A model generated the notes under the pieces. It had not been told where the DNA came from. It was given only the letters and a program-made list of their open reading frames with translations, and did not search any database. The translations under genes were made by a program, and so were the position numbers. From positions 49,776-89,083 of the forward strand of contig NW_005179251.1 of the NCBI RefSeq assembly GCF_000350225.1: a stretch of 39,308 nucleotides of DNA, written 5' to 3'. Below are positions 19,335 through 30,320 of this stretch, piece after piece. Position 1 is the stretch's first letter. Every line of letters begins with the position of its first letter. Origin of the DNA: Chondrus crispus. Taxonomy: Eukaryota > Rhodophyta > Florideophyceae > Gigartinales > Gigartinaceae.

Positions 19335-21641
19335 ATGAGTTCGCCTCATCGTTCCCTCGCTGGTTCTGAAGCCGCGGAACCATCCGCTCCGATCCCACCG
19401 CCGGTTGAACAGAGCGGAGTCGTTGAACATGCTTCCGACTTTCGCCCAAGTCAAGGTCCTCCCGACATGGATTCGTACGAGAAGATGCTTCGAAACCTCG
19501 ATGATATACGTGAAGCGCTCCATAGCGACGTCTATGAAGATGTCTACGAGCATTGCCGAGACAATCTCCGTGACCTAATGTTGGGTCGATACCAATCTTT
19601 CACGCAAGGACTTGAGAGCCTCCGAGCTCACGTCGATACGATCGAATCTCGACTCGTCCTTTGCGAGAGCCTTATCCCCGATAGGTCAACTGACCTGACT
19701 GCACAGCAGACGGGCGCGTTCTCGCGCCTAGCTGCTCAAGTGAATCAGCAACGAAGACGCGCGAATCGGCTGCAAGAGAGAGGATCGGATATATCCTCAA
19801 CGTCCGCGAACGCTCGCGACGTGTCTCGACCTAGTCCTATTTTGCTGCGCCCTTGTGACCCTCTTACTACAGGTTCCGATCGTCTGGAACCGAATGGGCT
19901 TCGTCGTGAAGCTCACGCTCGTGAAGCACGGGCCACAGGCCCTCCGTTTGTGTCCCACAAGATTCCATACCGACCGGAAACGCCTTCACCGCCACTCGCT
20001 GTGACGCCCTTCAGTCATTTAGGACCTCTTGAGCCTGGGATCGAGCCCACGAAGACCTTACTTCAAGATTTCAGCCACGTTGTCGACTATCGACTCTATC
20101 GTCTCGACGATACTTCTATTCTCGTCTCGGAGAACGATGCCCGACGAATTGGTAAATACGTGAAGCGCTGCCAAGGCATACGGCCGACGATGAAGACCTT
20201 CGATGACTCCTCCCCGATAACGCTGCTGTCTTTTCTCAAAGACATCAGCATCACCTTTAACGCACAGCGCCTCAACGAGGGCGTAGCTGTACGAGTCATC
20301 GCTCATTTCTTGGAACGTGACGCGGAACGCCTGTACACTTCTTACACGATGACGGCGTTACCATCCGGTTCGCTACGGAGCGCTGGGTCAATTTCGTGGC
20401 CCGGGTTGGTGAACCTGCTGATCCGCCGTTATCTTACGGGCGACGTTCTCAACGATGCCTACGAAAAGGTCGCTACGATTCGTCAACTTCCGCATGAAAA
20501 CGAAAACGTGTACGCAGATCGACTCGAAGATCTCGCGTACTCTTGTACCGCCGTGTTCTCCGAAGCCGCGCTGGTGAACTACTTCATCCGCGGATTGGCT
20601 GTCGAAACGAGGGATGTAGTAACCGAGACCGTTTATCGCCTTCCGATTGTCGAACGAAACGACCTTGCCGCTGTTCGCTGCATCGCGCTCGCAGAGGGTA
20701 ATACCTACCGAGCCCGTTCGGGAAAAGCTTTACCCGGCATCGGAGCGAACGCGCAACGGACGCCTCCAGTACGCCCACCGAGGGCGCCTTCATCTTTTGG
20801 CTCGACGTTGTATCTCACAGGACACGAAGCCCCAAGCAATATCGTGGCTGGGAATGCTGGCTTACTCTATGCGCCACAGGGCGCACAGTTTGATCCCGTA
20901 TTAATCATGGCCGGACGAGCTGTCGCCGAATCGACAAGTTCCGATACGTTTAACACCGCCAGGTCGGCGGAAGATCCGACAAGCGCAACGGAAGTGGATA
21001 TCACGAAGCGCATCGAGCGTTTTATTCCTTCTCAAGTTCCCGCTTTAGCGGAGGAACAGGTGAGGCTGGCACAATCGATCGTGCCGCCCAATTCCTCGTA
21101 CCATCGTTGCTGGCTCTGCCGCATCGTGCGGCACACCCTCTACACGTGCCCCTTTCTGACGAAAGAGCGGCAACTCTACTCCGCATACCGTAACTACGAG
21201 TATCAGCTGGAGACGAGGCTTCATATGCGAAACCTGCTCAGGCAGCTCCCAGACGACCGCTTCCGTCAAGCGGGTAACAGAGGCCGCCAGCGACAAGTTG
21301 GTTTCCGTGAACCACGCAAAACAGTCCTCCGAAGACCCCATCAAGGCTATCGTTCGTCCGATACGAATTACCCCCGTCGTGGTGTGCAAACAAATCGTGA
21401 AGTGCGTCGTCCTACGCAGAACGACGTGCAAGGAGCAATGATGTACCTGCGCGATCTCGTCACCTCTGACTTCGCGACACGCGCGAATGAAGAACCGGTA
21501 ATGCTCGTGCCAGCCGACGTGGCGCGTTTGGACGGAGAGCGGCTCGACACCGCACGACCGAAACAAGAGAATCCCCCGAATAGGAATACCTCAAGTCGCC
21601 CAGATACCTCCGATGAGAGTAGTTCTTCGGGAAAAGAGTAA
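19335..21641 (+). CDS. gag: gag of element B
   Basis: 768 residues, intact, ATG 83 bp after the LTR. The N-terminal third is acidic and Ser/Pro-rich, with a possible coiled coil around residues 50-140. The centre (about 240-460) is typical of the Ty3 retrotransposon gag capsid domain (YEKVATIRQLPHENENVYAD, YFIRGLAVETRDVV). A CX2CX4HX4C zinc knuckle (CWLCRIVRHTLYTC) lies near residue 592, with an Arg-rich nucleic-acid-binding stretch after it. It would form the particle and bind RNA. It ends TAA six bases after the slippery heptamer. It is intact although pol is badly broken, which suits either supply of pol functions in trans or selection relaxed only recently. Confidence 0.88.
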   Translation: MSSPHRSLAGSEAAEPSAPIPPPVEQSGVVEHASDFRPSQGPPDMDSYEKMLRNLDDIREALHSDVYEDVYEHCRDNLRDLMLGRYQSFTQGLESLRAHVDTIESRLVLCESLIPDRSTDLTAQQTGAFSRLAAQVNQQRRRANRLQERGSDISSTSANARDVSRPSPILLRPCDPLTTGSDRLEPNGLRREAHAREARATGPPFVSHKIPYRPETPSPPLAVTPFSHLGPLEPGIEPTKTLLQDFSHVVDYRLYRLDDTSILVSENDARRIGKYVKRCQGIRPTMKTFDDSSPITLLSFLKDISITFNAQRLNEGVAVRVIAHFLERDAERLYTSYTMTALPSGSLRSAGSISWPGLVNLLIRRYLTGDVLNDAYEKVATIRQLPHENENVYADRLEDLAYSCTAVFSEAALVNYFIRGLAVETRDVVTETVYRLPIVERNDLAAVRCIALAEGNTYRARSGKALPGIGANAQRTPPVRPPRAPSSFGSTLYLTGHEAPSNIVAGNAGLLYAPQGAQFDPVLIMAGRAVAESTSSDTFNTARSAEDPTSATEVDITKRIERFIPSQVPALAEEQVRLAQSIVPPNSSYHRCWLCRIVRHTLYTCPFLTKERQLYSAYRNYEYQLETRLHMRNLLRQLPDDRFRQAGNRGRQRQVGFREPRKTVLRRPHQGYRSSDTNYPRRGVQTNREVRRPTQNDVQGAMMYLRDLVTSDFATRANEEPVMLVPADVARLDGERLDTARPKQENPPNRNTSSRPDTSDESSSSGKE
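21629..21635 (+). promoter_or_regulatory. Probable -1 ribosomal frameshift site, element B
   Basis: GGGAAAA phased G_GGA_AAA, four nucleotides before the gag TAA (21639-21641). The pol frame is the -1 frame and continues open past this point. This is a textbook layout for Gag-Pol synthesis. Confidence 0.8.
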
Positions 21642-24600
21642 AGGTGGTCTCGTTTGCAACGTTGCAAGATTCATCTGTTTCCATATCTCCAAACGTGCAC
21701 CAAGACGACGGGCAGCGCGAAAAGCCCGACGAGCAGGGAGGCAAAACCGTTCAGAGTTCCGGCGATATCAACCCTGATAACTCTGTGCCGCTAGCCGCTG
21801 TGCAACGCGACGAGGGGTGCCTCGTGACCAATGGAACTCTACGACCTGGCGAACCAGGTCCTTCCAAAGATTGCGCCGGGGTGCAAAGGGATTCTGTCAT
21901 GGACAAACAATCTCGACCGAGATCGAGACCGGCAAGGCCCCGAGAGAAAAGAAAAACGAGACGAAAACGGCCTCTTCCAGGTGATTACCTCGCGAAGGGG
22001 GATCCCCGAGTCGTAGACGGGGTGGTGTGCTTGCTTTCCTCGAAGCTGTATACCGTGTACGGTTCGATTGGTGCCGCCACCAACGCCTTAAAGCCGTATC
22101 GAATTGCGAGTGATACCTGTTCAGGATACAATCTCGTGCGTAGGGACTGTCTCCCTCCGAACCGGCGAACGTATCAAACACCGAACGCCTCGTTGCCAAG
22201 ATTGGCAGGAGCAGATTGAAGCCCGCTGAAGCTTACCGCAGTCATCCGTCTCGCTGTACGACTCGGTAACGTCACGTATCGATTACCCTTCGTGGTAGCC
22301 GATTCTCTCGCTGTAGAAGTCCTCCTAGGGACGTCTTTCATCGAGGCGCACGTCAAACGAATTCACATCGACAAGCAATGCCTTGAATTACTTCGTGGAC
22401 GAGGCGTCACCATTATAGACGCAAAAGGCGTCGCTTCTACTCACGGCAACACGACTACCAAGCCATCGCGACGTACACGGAACGACAAAGGTCGTGAAAC
22501 TGACGCCCAACGCATCCGTCTGGCCAAATGGATTTCGATCCCGGCTATGTCACAACTCGGAGTGAGGGTCACTACGAAGGGTTTAAGACTTGTATTTCTT
22601 GACCGTAAGCCTTCGTTGCAACACCGTCATGGTGTACGACTAACGAACGGGGTGGCGGATGTACTTCCCAACCGTCCGTTTGAAGTCATCGTTGCGAACT
22701 TCTCCCGAAAGCCACGGAGGCTTCCTAAGAATACCATCATTGGGTATGCGAAGCGCAACCCTGTCGCTATCCTTACGCCAGAGCGACCAGTCGCTGAGGA
22801 AATGGGCCGAGTTCTCAATATTTTGGCAATCACAGAGACAATTTCAACTAATGAGAACTCCAACTACGAAGGGGCATTAGACCTTGCGGAAGTACATCGC
22901 TGTTCTACAAAGGAGAAGGTTCCAGAAGACTGGGAATCCCAGGTTAGTCTCAGCCACATTATGGACGAACCCTTACGAGCCGAAATTATGGCTGTGCTAC
23001 GGAAGCACTCGTCGATGTGGGGTGGCAATCTTGGTACCATCTCGGCGACAAAACATCGCATTGAGCTCGAGAAGGATACGAAAGCCCTACGTTCAATGCC
23101 GTATCGCTAAGGACCTGCGATTCGTACGAAGGTCGCAGAAGAAATTGAGAAGATGCTCAATGCTGGGGTTATCGAACCCGCAACCTCTGAGTGGGCTTCT
23201 CCCGTAGTGCTAGTCCCAAAGAAGAACGGGTCACTTCGTTTCTGCGTCGACTACAGACGCCTGAACACAAAGATGTTAGGGGACGCTTATCCCCTACCGC
23301 TCATGGACGATTGTATCAACTCCCTTTGAGACGCTAAGATCTTTTCCACATTGGACTGCAACTCGGGATATTGGCAAATCCCGGTTGCTCCAGAAGATCG
23401 TGACAAGATTACGTTTACGAGCTATCTCGGTACATTCCGATATTTACGGATGCCTTTCGGCCTACGGAACGCCCTGGTGACGTTTCAGAAAGTGCTAGAC
23501 ATCACACTGTCTGGCGTACGTTGGCAAATTTGCCTCGTTTACCTTGACGATGTAATCGTGTTCTCTCGTACCATGGAACAGCACGTACAGCACCTCGATA
23601 CTGTCCTTTCGCTTCTACGATCAGCGGGAATCTCGCTGAAGCTAAAGGAGTGCGCCTTCTTCCAACGTAAGGTACGATATGTTGGGCACGTTATACCTCC
23701 CGGTAAGCTACAAGTCGCCGAGAATGCAGCGTCTGCATTCGCGTCTGCCGAGTTTTTTCGAACCCTCACTGAGGTCTGTTACTTCTTGGGAGCCTGCAAC
23801 GTGTATCGACGTTTCGTTCAGGGATTTTCGAAAGTTGCACAACCTTTGACGGAAATGACGCGTAAGAACGCAGACGTGGATTGGGATAGCCCAACAGATG
23901 CCCATGTGAAGGCATTCGAAGAGCTGAAAAATAGAATAGTCTCGCCTCCCGTGATGGGCTTTGCCACGGTTGGGTAAGCCATACGTCATCGATACTGATG
24001 CCTCCGCTTACCAGCTCGGCTGTACGCTTCTACAACAACAGGACGATCCTGGTAGTTGGCATCCAGTCGGCTACTGGTCTTACGCACTTAACGAAAGCGA
24101 ACGAAACTATTCCGTTACCGAGCGCGAATGTTACGCTGTTGTATGGGCAATCACATCGTTGCGGCCGTATATCGAAGGTACGCACTTTACGGTTCGAACC
24201 GATCATGACGCCCTACGATGGCTCATGACGTTAACGGAGTCCTCTGGGAGACTAACAAGATGGAGACTTCGCCTAGCTGAATTCGACTTCACGATCTAAT
24301 ATCGCCCGGGACGAGTGCACCAAGTTCCAGACGCGCTCTCGCGATTGGTTGCCCCAAATAGGGGAAACCAACCCGTGATTGACGACGAAGTACCGACCTT
24401 CGACAGTGACGTCCCCCTTTTGACGACGGTTCAGGATGTTTCGAATGAATTAACGGAGCATCGATGCACTTCGAAGTGTGATCACGAAACGGAAACGGTT
24501 TTCGTTACGACGCGCACTGGAGCACTCTCTACGAACGGAGCTCCCGTGACGCTACGGAACCAGTCGTTTGGCCGCACGAGGACGACGAGTCCGACGAGAT

Positions 24601-25860
24601 GGACGACGTAGAACTCGATGACTTCGGCCTTCCTGACGACCAGGAGGCGCTGTCCAACAACCGCCCAAACGATGCACTGCCCGCTCCTCTCTCCTTCGAC
24701 GAGCTGGCTGAAGAACAACGAGCTGATAACTTTTGTCAGACGATTCTGTCTCGACAGGACAGAAAACGCGACTCGCACTTTTTAGAGGATACGGACGGGC
24801 TGCTCAAGCGCAAGCACCCGTACGAACGTGATATCGTGCAAATCGTTGTACCTAAAACGTTAAGAGCTCGGATCTTATCGCTAACGCACGACCCCGTTGT
24901 CGCAGGACATCCAGGACCGAACAGGACGTACTACATCCTAAGACGAACGTACTACTGGCCACACATGGCTGTAGACGTCGCGGCGACAGTACGGAACTGT
25001 CGACATTGCGCGAAGAACCGCGTTCGGCTACGTAAGAGGCTCAACCGCCTCAAGCTGTTTCCGGCAACGGCACCGCTACAGTCCATCGGTATTGATATAC
25101 TTGGACCTCTACCGAAATCCAAGAAGGGACGCAAATACCTTCTTGTGATTACGGATCTTTTCACGAAACTTACGTAGGTCGTTGCGTTACGAAGCGTCAG
25201 CGCCTATGTCGTGGCCGTTGCCTTTGTCGAGGCCTGGGTATTCAAATACGGAGTGCCAAAAACACTACTGTCGGACAACGGTCCGCAATTCTCTGCCCGA
25301 TTCTTCCGGTCCGTTTGTGAAGTTCTTGGGGTAACAAACCTCTTTACCTTAGCTTACCATCCACAAACGAACGGACAGACCGAGCGGTACAACCGTACTA
25401 TCGTGGCTATGCTACGAAGTTACGTAAACGAGCGCCAGAACGACTGGGATGTTTACGCCGGAGCGTTAACGTACGCTTACAAATGTCACCTGGACAGATC
25501 TACAAGGACAAACCCTTTCGATTTAGTGTTAACGCGACCTCCGCCAGAGTTCTTTTTGCATCACTCTGTGCGACGACGTTCTACGCCGGACGCGACCGCT
25601 CGCGACGATTTCAGAAAACGTTTGGACGTGTCTATCCAAAAGGCATACAAAAGCCTGCAACGAACGCAAGCGCGTTATAAACGAGACTTTGACAAGGGAG
25701 TACGCTGCGTCAAGTCAAGGATAAGAGCTGGAGATTTTATCTTCCTAGACTCTACGGACGGGGCGACAAAACCCGGCAGCTGCAATCCCCTGCCGAAGGG
25801 CCGTACAAGTTCCTGCGACAGGACAAACGGACTCTGACAGTCGATCGTGTAGTGCAATAA
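21635..25860 (+). pseudogene. pol: pol of element B, multiply broken
   Basis: A linker and protease region (ASDTCSGYNLV, then VLLGTSFIEAH), RT (VPKKNGSLRFCVDYRRLN, YLRMPFGLRNA, YLDD in CLVYLDDVIVFS), RNase H (DTDASAYQLGCTLLQQ, VTERECYAVVWAI), integrase zinc module (HDPVVAGHPG ... CRHC) and core with Asp (GIDILGP), Asp (LLSDNGPQF) and Glu (TNGQTERYNRT), and C-terminal domain. In-frame stops: TGA 22217-22219, TAA 23108-23110, TGA 23327-23329, TAA 24297-24299, TAG 25175-25177. Frame changes near 23960, 24540 and 25765. Catalytic motifs themselves are preserved, so the damage is recent relative to the family age. The last codons before TAA 25858-25860 complete the integrase C-terminal domain. Confidence 0.92.
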
Positions 25861-26932
25861 TGGGCCCTACAGGGGGGGTGAAAAGAAAGGAAAATATTTG
25901 GATTTGGATATGAAAAGTAGTCCGGGTTTGGGGGGACACACGTCTGAATAATTGCACAGTTTTAATTTTTAATTATTTTATTTAGTTAATTAGTTGGCAT
26001 TATTTTTGCTGACACTAGATTAGATCTAGGATCTAGCGCCGCGAGCTACTGTAGTGGCTCCGGCGGGGCGAAATATACCTTAGCCCTCTGACCACCAAGT
26101 CAGTAAAGGTAACCCGAGTTGCCGGAGTTGAATGTCGCCTTGGTCGAAGTCCGTCTCTACCAAGACGCTCCCTTTTACCTAAGCCTACGGCTTTCTCTAT
26201 TGCTCGGGGGTTCCCTTTTTTCTTTCCTTTATTTCCCTATTCCTTTCTATCTCTAATTCTACCTATTTTTCCCTTATCTTGTGTTGGTGCCATCGGCCTC
26301 GGTTGCGACCGAACCGGTGTAGGTGTTTCGAGCCATCGGGCGACACAATTGACGTAGCGCTGCTACTGTGATCCATTCTCGACGGAGACTGTTGCAACGA
26401 CGTCTCCCTCGAAGGGCTTCGTCGTGTTACGAGCCAGTGTTGGTACCATCTGTGTCGGTTGCGACCGAACCGGTGTAGGTGTTTCGAGCCATCGGGCGGC
26501 ACGGTTGACGTAGCGCTGCTACTTTCATTTCATCCCGTCGGGCTGCGTTGCGACGCCCCCGTCGAAGGCCTTGTCGAGTCACAAGGTGTCGAAGAAGCTC
26601 AACGAGAATTGGCCTTACAACCCAGTGGAACCGGGGTACCTACGTACGCGCCCCACCCCACACTCGTCGAGCAGATCTCTTCGCAAGTCTCTATCACACC
26701 GATCCCGGGCCGGGCTATTTCTCTGTGCCCCCCCTAGCAGGGATCTGAGCTACTACGAGTCGCAAGCTCGTTTAAACGGAGAAGGGAGAGTCGGACACTC
26801 CGTAGCGCTGTGCCATCGGCAGTTCTTCTTTTTGCTGCTGTTGTTGTTTTTGCTGGACCATCGGACCGCCGTCTCTGCGCGACAGGCGCATTGCACTACA
26901 GATCAGAACGGTGTAACTTAACGTGTATCCGC
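25861..26932 (+). other. Insert-like stretch between integrase and chromodomain of B
   Basis: About 1.07 kb without coding character, AT-rich at 25950-26000. It contains a 156-bp tandem repeat (listed separately). CCCTACAGGGGGGG at 25865-25878 is roughly mirrored by CCCCCCTAGCAGGG near 26730-26743. GTAGTGCAAT at 25850-25859 is mirrored by ATTGCACTAC at 26890-26899. This could be a separate inserted element or a rearranged spacer. The linker to the chromodomain resumes near 26933. Confidence 0.55.
26282..26593 (+). repeat. 156-bp tandem repeat, two copies
   Basis: Copies at 26282-26437 and 26438-26593. The first 86 bp of each are about 90% alike (sharing TCGGTTGCGACCGAACCGGT and GTTTCGAGCCATCGGGCG). 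The rest is more diverged. It includes a small inverted repeat CGGT-TGCG-ACCG. Confidence 0.85.
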
Positions 26933-27272
26933 GGACAGATGCGTCTTTTCGCCGCCCCCGATAGGCGCTCGTACAAACGCTGCCGAATCAGCGACAGAGC
27001 CTACGGCGGAAAATTCGAATGCCGAGGCACATCCTCCAGGATCAAACGAAGTGCCTCACGCATCTGCCGCCGACTTTGCTCAGAAGGTTCACGAAGGACC
27101 TACGTATACGGTGGATCGCCTCCTGGACCACCGTACTCGAGACGGAAATGTGGAATTTCTCGTCAAATGGAATGGATACGCAGAACCCACATGGACTAAA
27201 CGTACCCATGTCCCCGAAGAACTCGTCAGTGGTTATCGACAACGCCTCCATCGTAATACGCGAACCCCTTAA
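26933..27272 (+). pseudogene. Chromodomain segment of element B integrase
   Basis: An open frame with an Ala/Glu/Pro-rich linker leads to a chromodomain (about 27100-27245): YTVDRLLDHRTRDGNVEFLV, then KWNGYAEPTWTKRTHVPEEL and VSGYRQR. This fold binds methylated histone tails and steers chromoviruses to heterochromatin. The third aromatic position looks altered (TWTKR in place of the usual WEP-type). It is separated from the integrase by about 1.07 kb and is in a different frame, so in this copy it is not joined to the enzyme unless an intron is spliced. Confidence 0.82.
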
Positions 27273-27593
27273 AGCCGAAAGACGCGGTCACGAATGGCGT
27301 GACTGGGAACTCACGCTTGAGGAGGGGGCCCAGAACTGCACGCTGCAGTAGCAACGTTCGAGAGTTTCAAGCTCTTCGAGGTGGCACGGTCCACGCGCGA
27401 TGAACAATTAATTCAGGGTTGGTTGAAGAACAACACGATGTCGAAAGAACAATTTGTTTTATTGTAAGACTAACCAGAATGCTGTTAGTTAAGCCAACAC
27501 GCGCTTTAGCAATGCATCATATTCTGCGACACGAGACCCGAAGGGCCATGCACGAGTGCCGCCGGGCACAATGAAACAAGTTCCAACGACGAA
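27273..27593. other. Non-coding spacer in element B
   Basis: About 320 bp between the chromodomain stop and the end of the antisense frame. A trace of an open plus frame continues to about 27350. Nothing else recognised. Confidence 0.5.
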
Positions 27594-29829
27594 TTAACGA
27601 CGGGCATAGTGACCTGCAGTTCGGTCTCGGTAATACGCATCCTCGTCTCCCGATGAAACGCGAGGGGGACCGCCCTCAGTATCTCGCGTCGGTGCGCGAT
27701 ACGCCGTCTCGTATCCATCACGCGAAGCCGAAGAATAAGGATCCGGAATACTCGGAACGGGCGCACGCGCATTCGTGGCGCTCGAACCAACTAACGAGTC
27801 ATGTCCATGACGAGCATTTCCATACCCTTGGGAGCGCCAGAGGATGTCATGTGACTGACGATAACGATCGCGCTCTGCGCGAACTTTGCGAAGAGAAGTA
27901 CGCAAGTCTTCTACTGTACTCGCAGCTCGATCTGCACGCTCCGTAGCCACCTTGGCCTCGGAAAGGGCACCACGAAGGTCCCACTTCATCTTACGAAGCT
28001 TTGCTGTACGAACGAGGTACCAGCAAGCTAACGTCTCGATCATCGAGCCGACATTCCATGACTCGTAGGCCCTTTGGCCTAACGCTTCGACCGCTTTCGG
28101 CAATCGAACCAGGTCGTCCCTGGTAATATCAGACTCGACGATGGCCCTTGCGTCAACAAATGGAGGATCCAGAGATGCCCCAGACGGTACTGGGAGAGAA
28201 GCAACTTCTCCGGCAACGTGACTGTAGTCCCTCTCGTGACCCAGTCCCAAACGCCCTCGACGTCCTGAGCTTGGGTTGTTTCTGTACTCTCGACGGAAGG
28301 AGTCCGACGCAGCCTGATAGTACACGTACGACGATTCGACAACGGTCGAAAAATCCTCCCATACGACGAAAAGTGCTTCTGGTGCACTACGGACGCGTTC
28401 CATAAGTCCCAGGGCTTCTGAGAACGACCACATTCGTGGAGTGCCACGACCAACGAGCGAGACTGCCAGACGAGGCGCGCCCGCCACGACCAAACGGAGT
28501 GCATTAAGTACGCCGTCTGAGACGAGAAAGGCTCGACGCTCACCGAGAGCTTGCTGCATGATCGCACATGCAACGTTAACGGACCACTCGAAGGTCACGA
28601 CTCGCTCGAGGCGAGAAAGATACGGGTGCCGGCGGTCGTTCGCCGCATAGCCGAAGTACCTTCAAACGACGGGACAGAGTACGGGCACACCTGCGAGTGG
28701 CATAGACTGCCAAACGACCGGAGGGAGCTCCGCGAAATCTATCTTGGTCAGACCAATCGCCAACTCTGACGACGGAGTCACTCGAGACTCATGCGATCCG
28801 CTCCGGCGATGAACGAGCCAGTCGGATGGCCGCAACACGCGGCCAGTGAGGCGCATTAAGCCCGCGGTGGCTTTCGTTAGCACCGGACGAAGACCTTCTG
28901 AGCCCGGAACTGGGTACGTATACAGAGGCTTGACCAAAGGAAGCGGCATCTCTGTATCCGACGGGTCGACAGTCCCGAAAAGGAACCGAGCGGCTCGGTC
29001 AACGTACTCCACTTCGGAGTAAGAAAATACAAACGCGCGGTCACACGGAATTTCCAAAGGCACCTGAAACGCGGGTCCCTGCCGAAAATATTCTTCTCAG
29101 GCCGTAACGATGGACGACGATGTCCCACCTCCCGCCATTTTCTGGAACCGACGGAGGTCAGGACGGGGACTGTCCATGGAAAGGACATCTTCGAGTGTCA
29201 CGTCTACACGAGGGAGCTCCTCCCATTCGTACGTCAATCCTGCTCTCGGTAGCGATTGACCGGAAGTATCGGCACGGCCGAGCAGCGACGTTGCCGAACC
29301 GATCCGCAAGACGCCCTCGCTCGGGGGGGATCCTGTGTACGGATATCCCGGGACGCGACAGCTTCCGAATGCTGAATAACTTGGCGTGGCACAGTACCAC
29401 TCGTAACGGCACAACGTCATGAGGCCACCGGGCTAGTGACGTTCACGTTTCCAGACTCCTCCAGAGCAGACCGGCGCGTCGGCTTCAGGCTCGCAACGCC
29501 GAACGGCACGTTCGATGCGCGATCACAGACCCCGATGGGCCTGACGCTGATGAAGAGCCCACGGCGGGAGGACCTTGCTTGTCCACGATGTTCCCCGACG
29601 AACAAACGACAGGGTCGCCTCCTGAAAAATCTTGGCACATACAAACAGACCCTGATGGCACTGTAACGACGGGGAGTCCCGATGAGACGGAAGGAACCTC
29701 GGTGGTGACGACGGCAAGCGGTCCTACCGACGCGAGCCCAAGCGTAGGCGGGGCACTGGAAACAGGAACAGACGGCCTGTTCGCGAGCGATGGCGCAAGC
29801 TTTTGCACAACGTTGTAGTTCGGAGACAT
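27594..29829 (-). pseudogene. Antisense accessory ORF of element B
   Basis: On the strand opposite to gag-pol, one frame runs 29420 to 27594 with only two interruptions (TGA at 29099-29097 and TGA at 28664-28662). Upstream, a Ser/Val/Pro-rich frame beginning with ATG 29829 could be its N-terminus after one frameshift near 29440. In total this is about 740 codons. The C-terminal portion (28598-27594) contains a likely coiled coil (KVATERADRAASTVEDLRTS and following) and an Arg/Ser/Tyr-rich tail. No known domain is recognised. Amino-acid make-up looks protein-like over the whole length, not like a shadow frame, since no plus-strand gene overlaps it. Some plant Ty3 elements are known to carry antisense ORFs between pol and the 3' LTR; whether this is related is unknown. 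Confidence 0.6.
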
Positions 29830-30307
29830 CGCAAGCGAGGCGGATTCGCGCGGGATACGTCTGCGTCACAAAAAGGACGCCGAAAAACACGATCTGTTAA
29901 GTCAGAACGACTGCGCGGAGCAACCGGTGCCGCCCGCGGTACGGTAAACGAAAGGAAGCTCGCACGGCTTACCTTATGCAGAAGAACAACGGAGTGTGAT
30001 CGAATCGCACTGAGAAATGGAGAACGAGTCGTGGGACGACAAACTGAAACGAGACAGACCGATCGTCATCCCCTTCGCTGCGCGCGGTCGCCCCAGATGC
30101 TGCGCTGTCAACATATTCGAACTCCGACGGCGAGATGCACGCTTAGCAAAATCCGTGGCCAAACGAGGACACACGTGTCCGCAGCTGATTTGTCCTGCTT
30201 AATTTTTGCGCAAATTTTGAAGTGGGACACATGAGTCCTTAGCGCACGTGCCGTGCGTAATTTTTCCGAGAATATTTTTTGCAAAATTTGAGCGGGACGC
30301 TCAAGGC
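29830..30307. other. Non-coding leader between antisense ORF and 3' LTR of B
   Basis: About 480 bp with no convincing frame. It would be the promoter region of the antisense ORF if that ORF is expressed. Confidence 0.5.
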
Positions 30308-30317
30308 GAGGAGGGGG
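30308..30317 (+). other. Polypurine tract of element B
   Basis: GAGGAGGGGG, three bases before the 3' LTR start at 30321. This is the expected plus-strand primer. Confidence 0.85.
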
Positions 30318-30320
30318 CCA

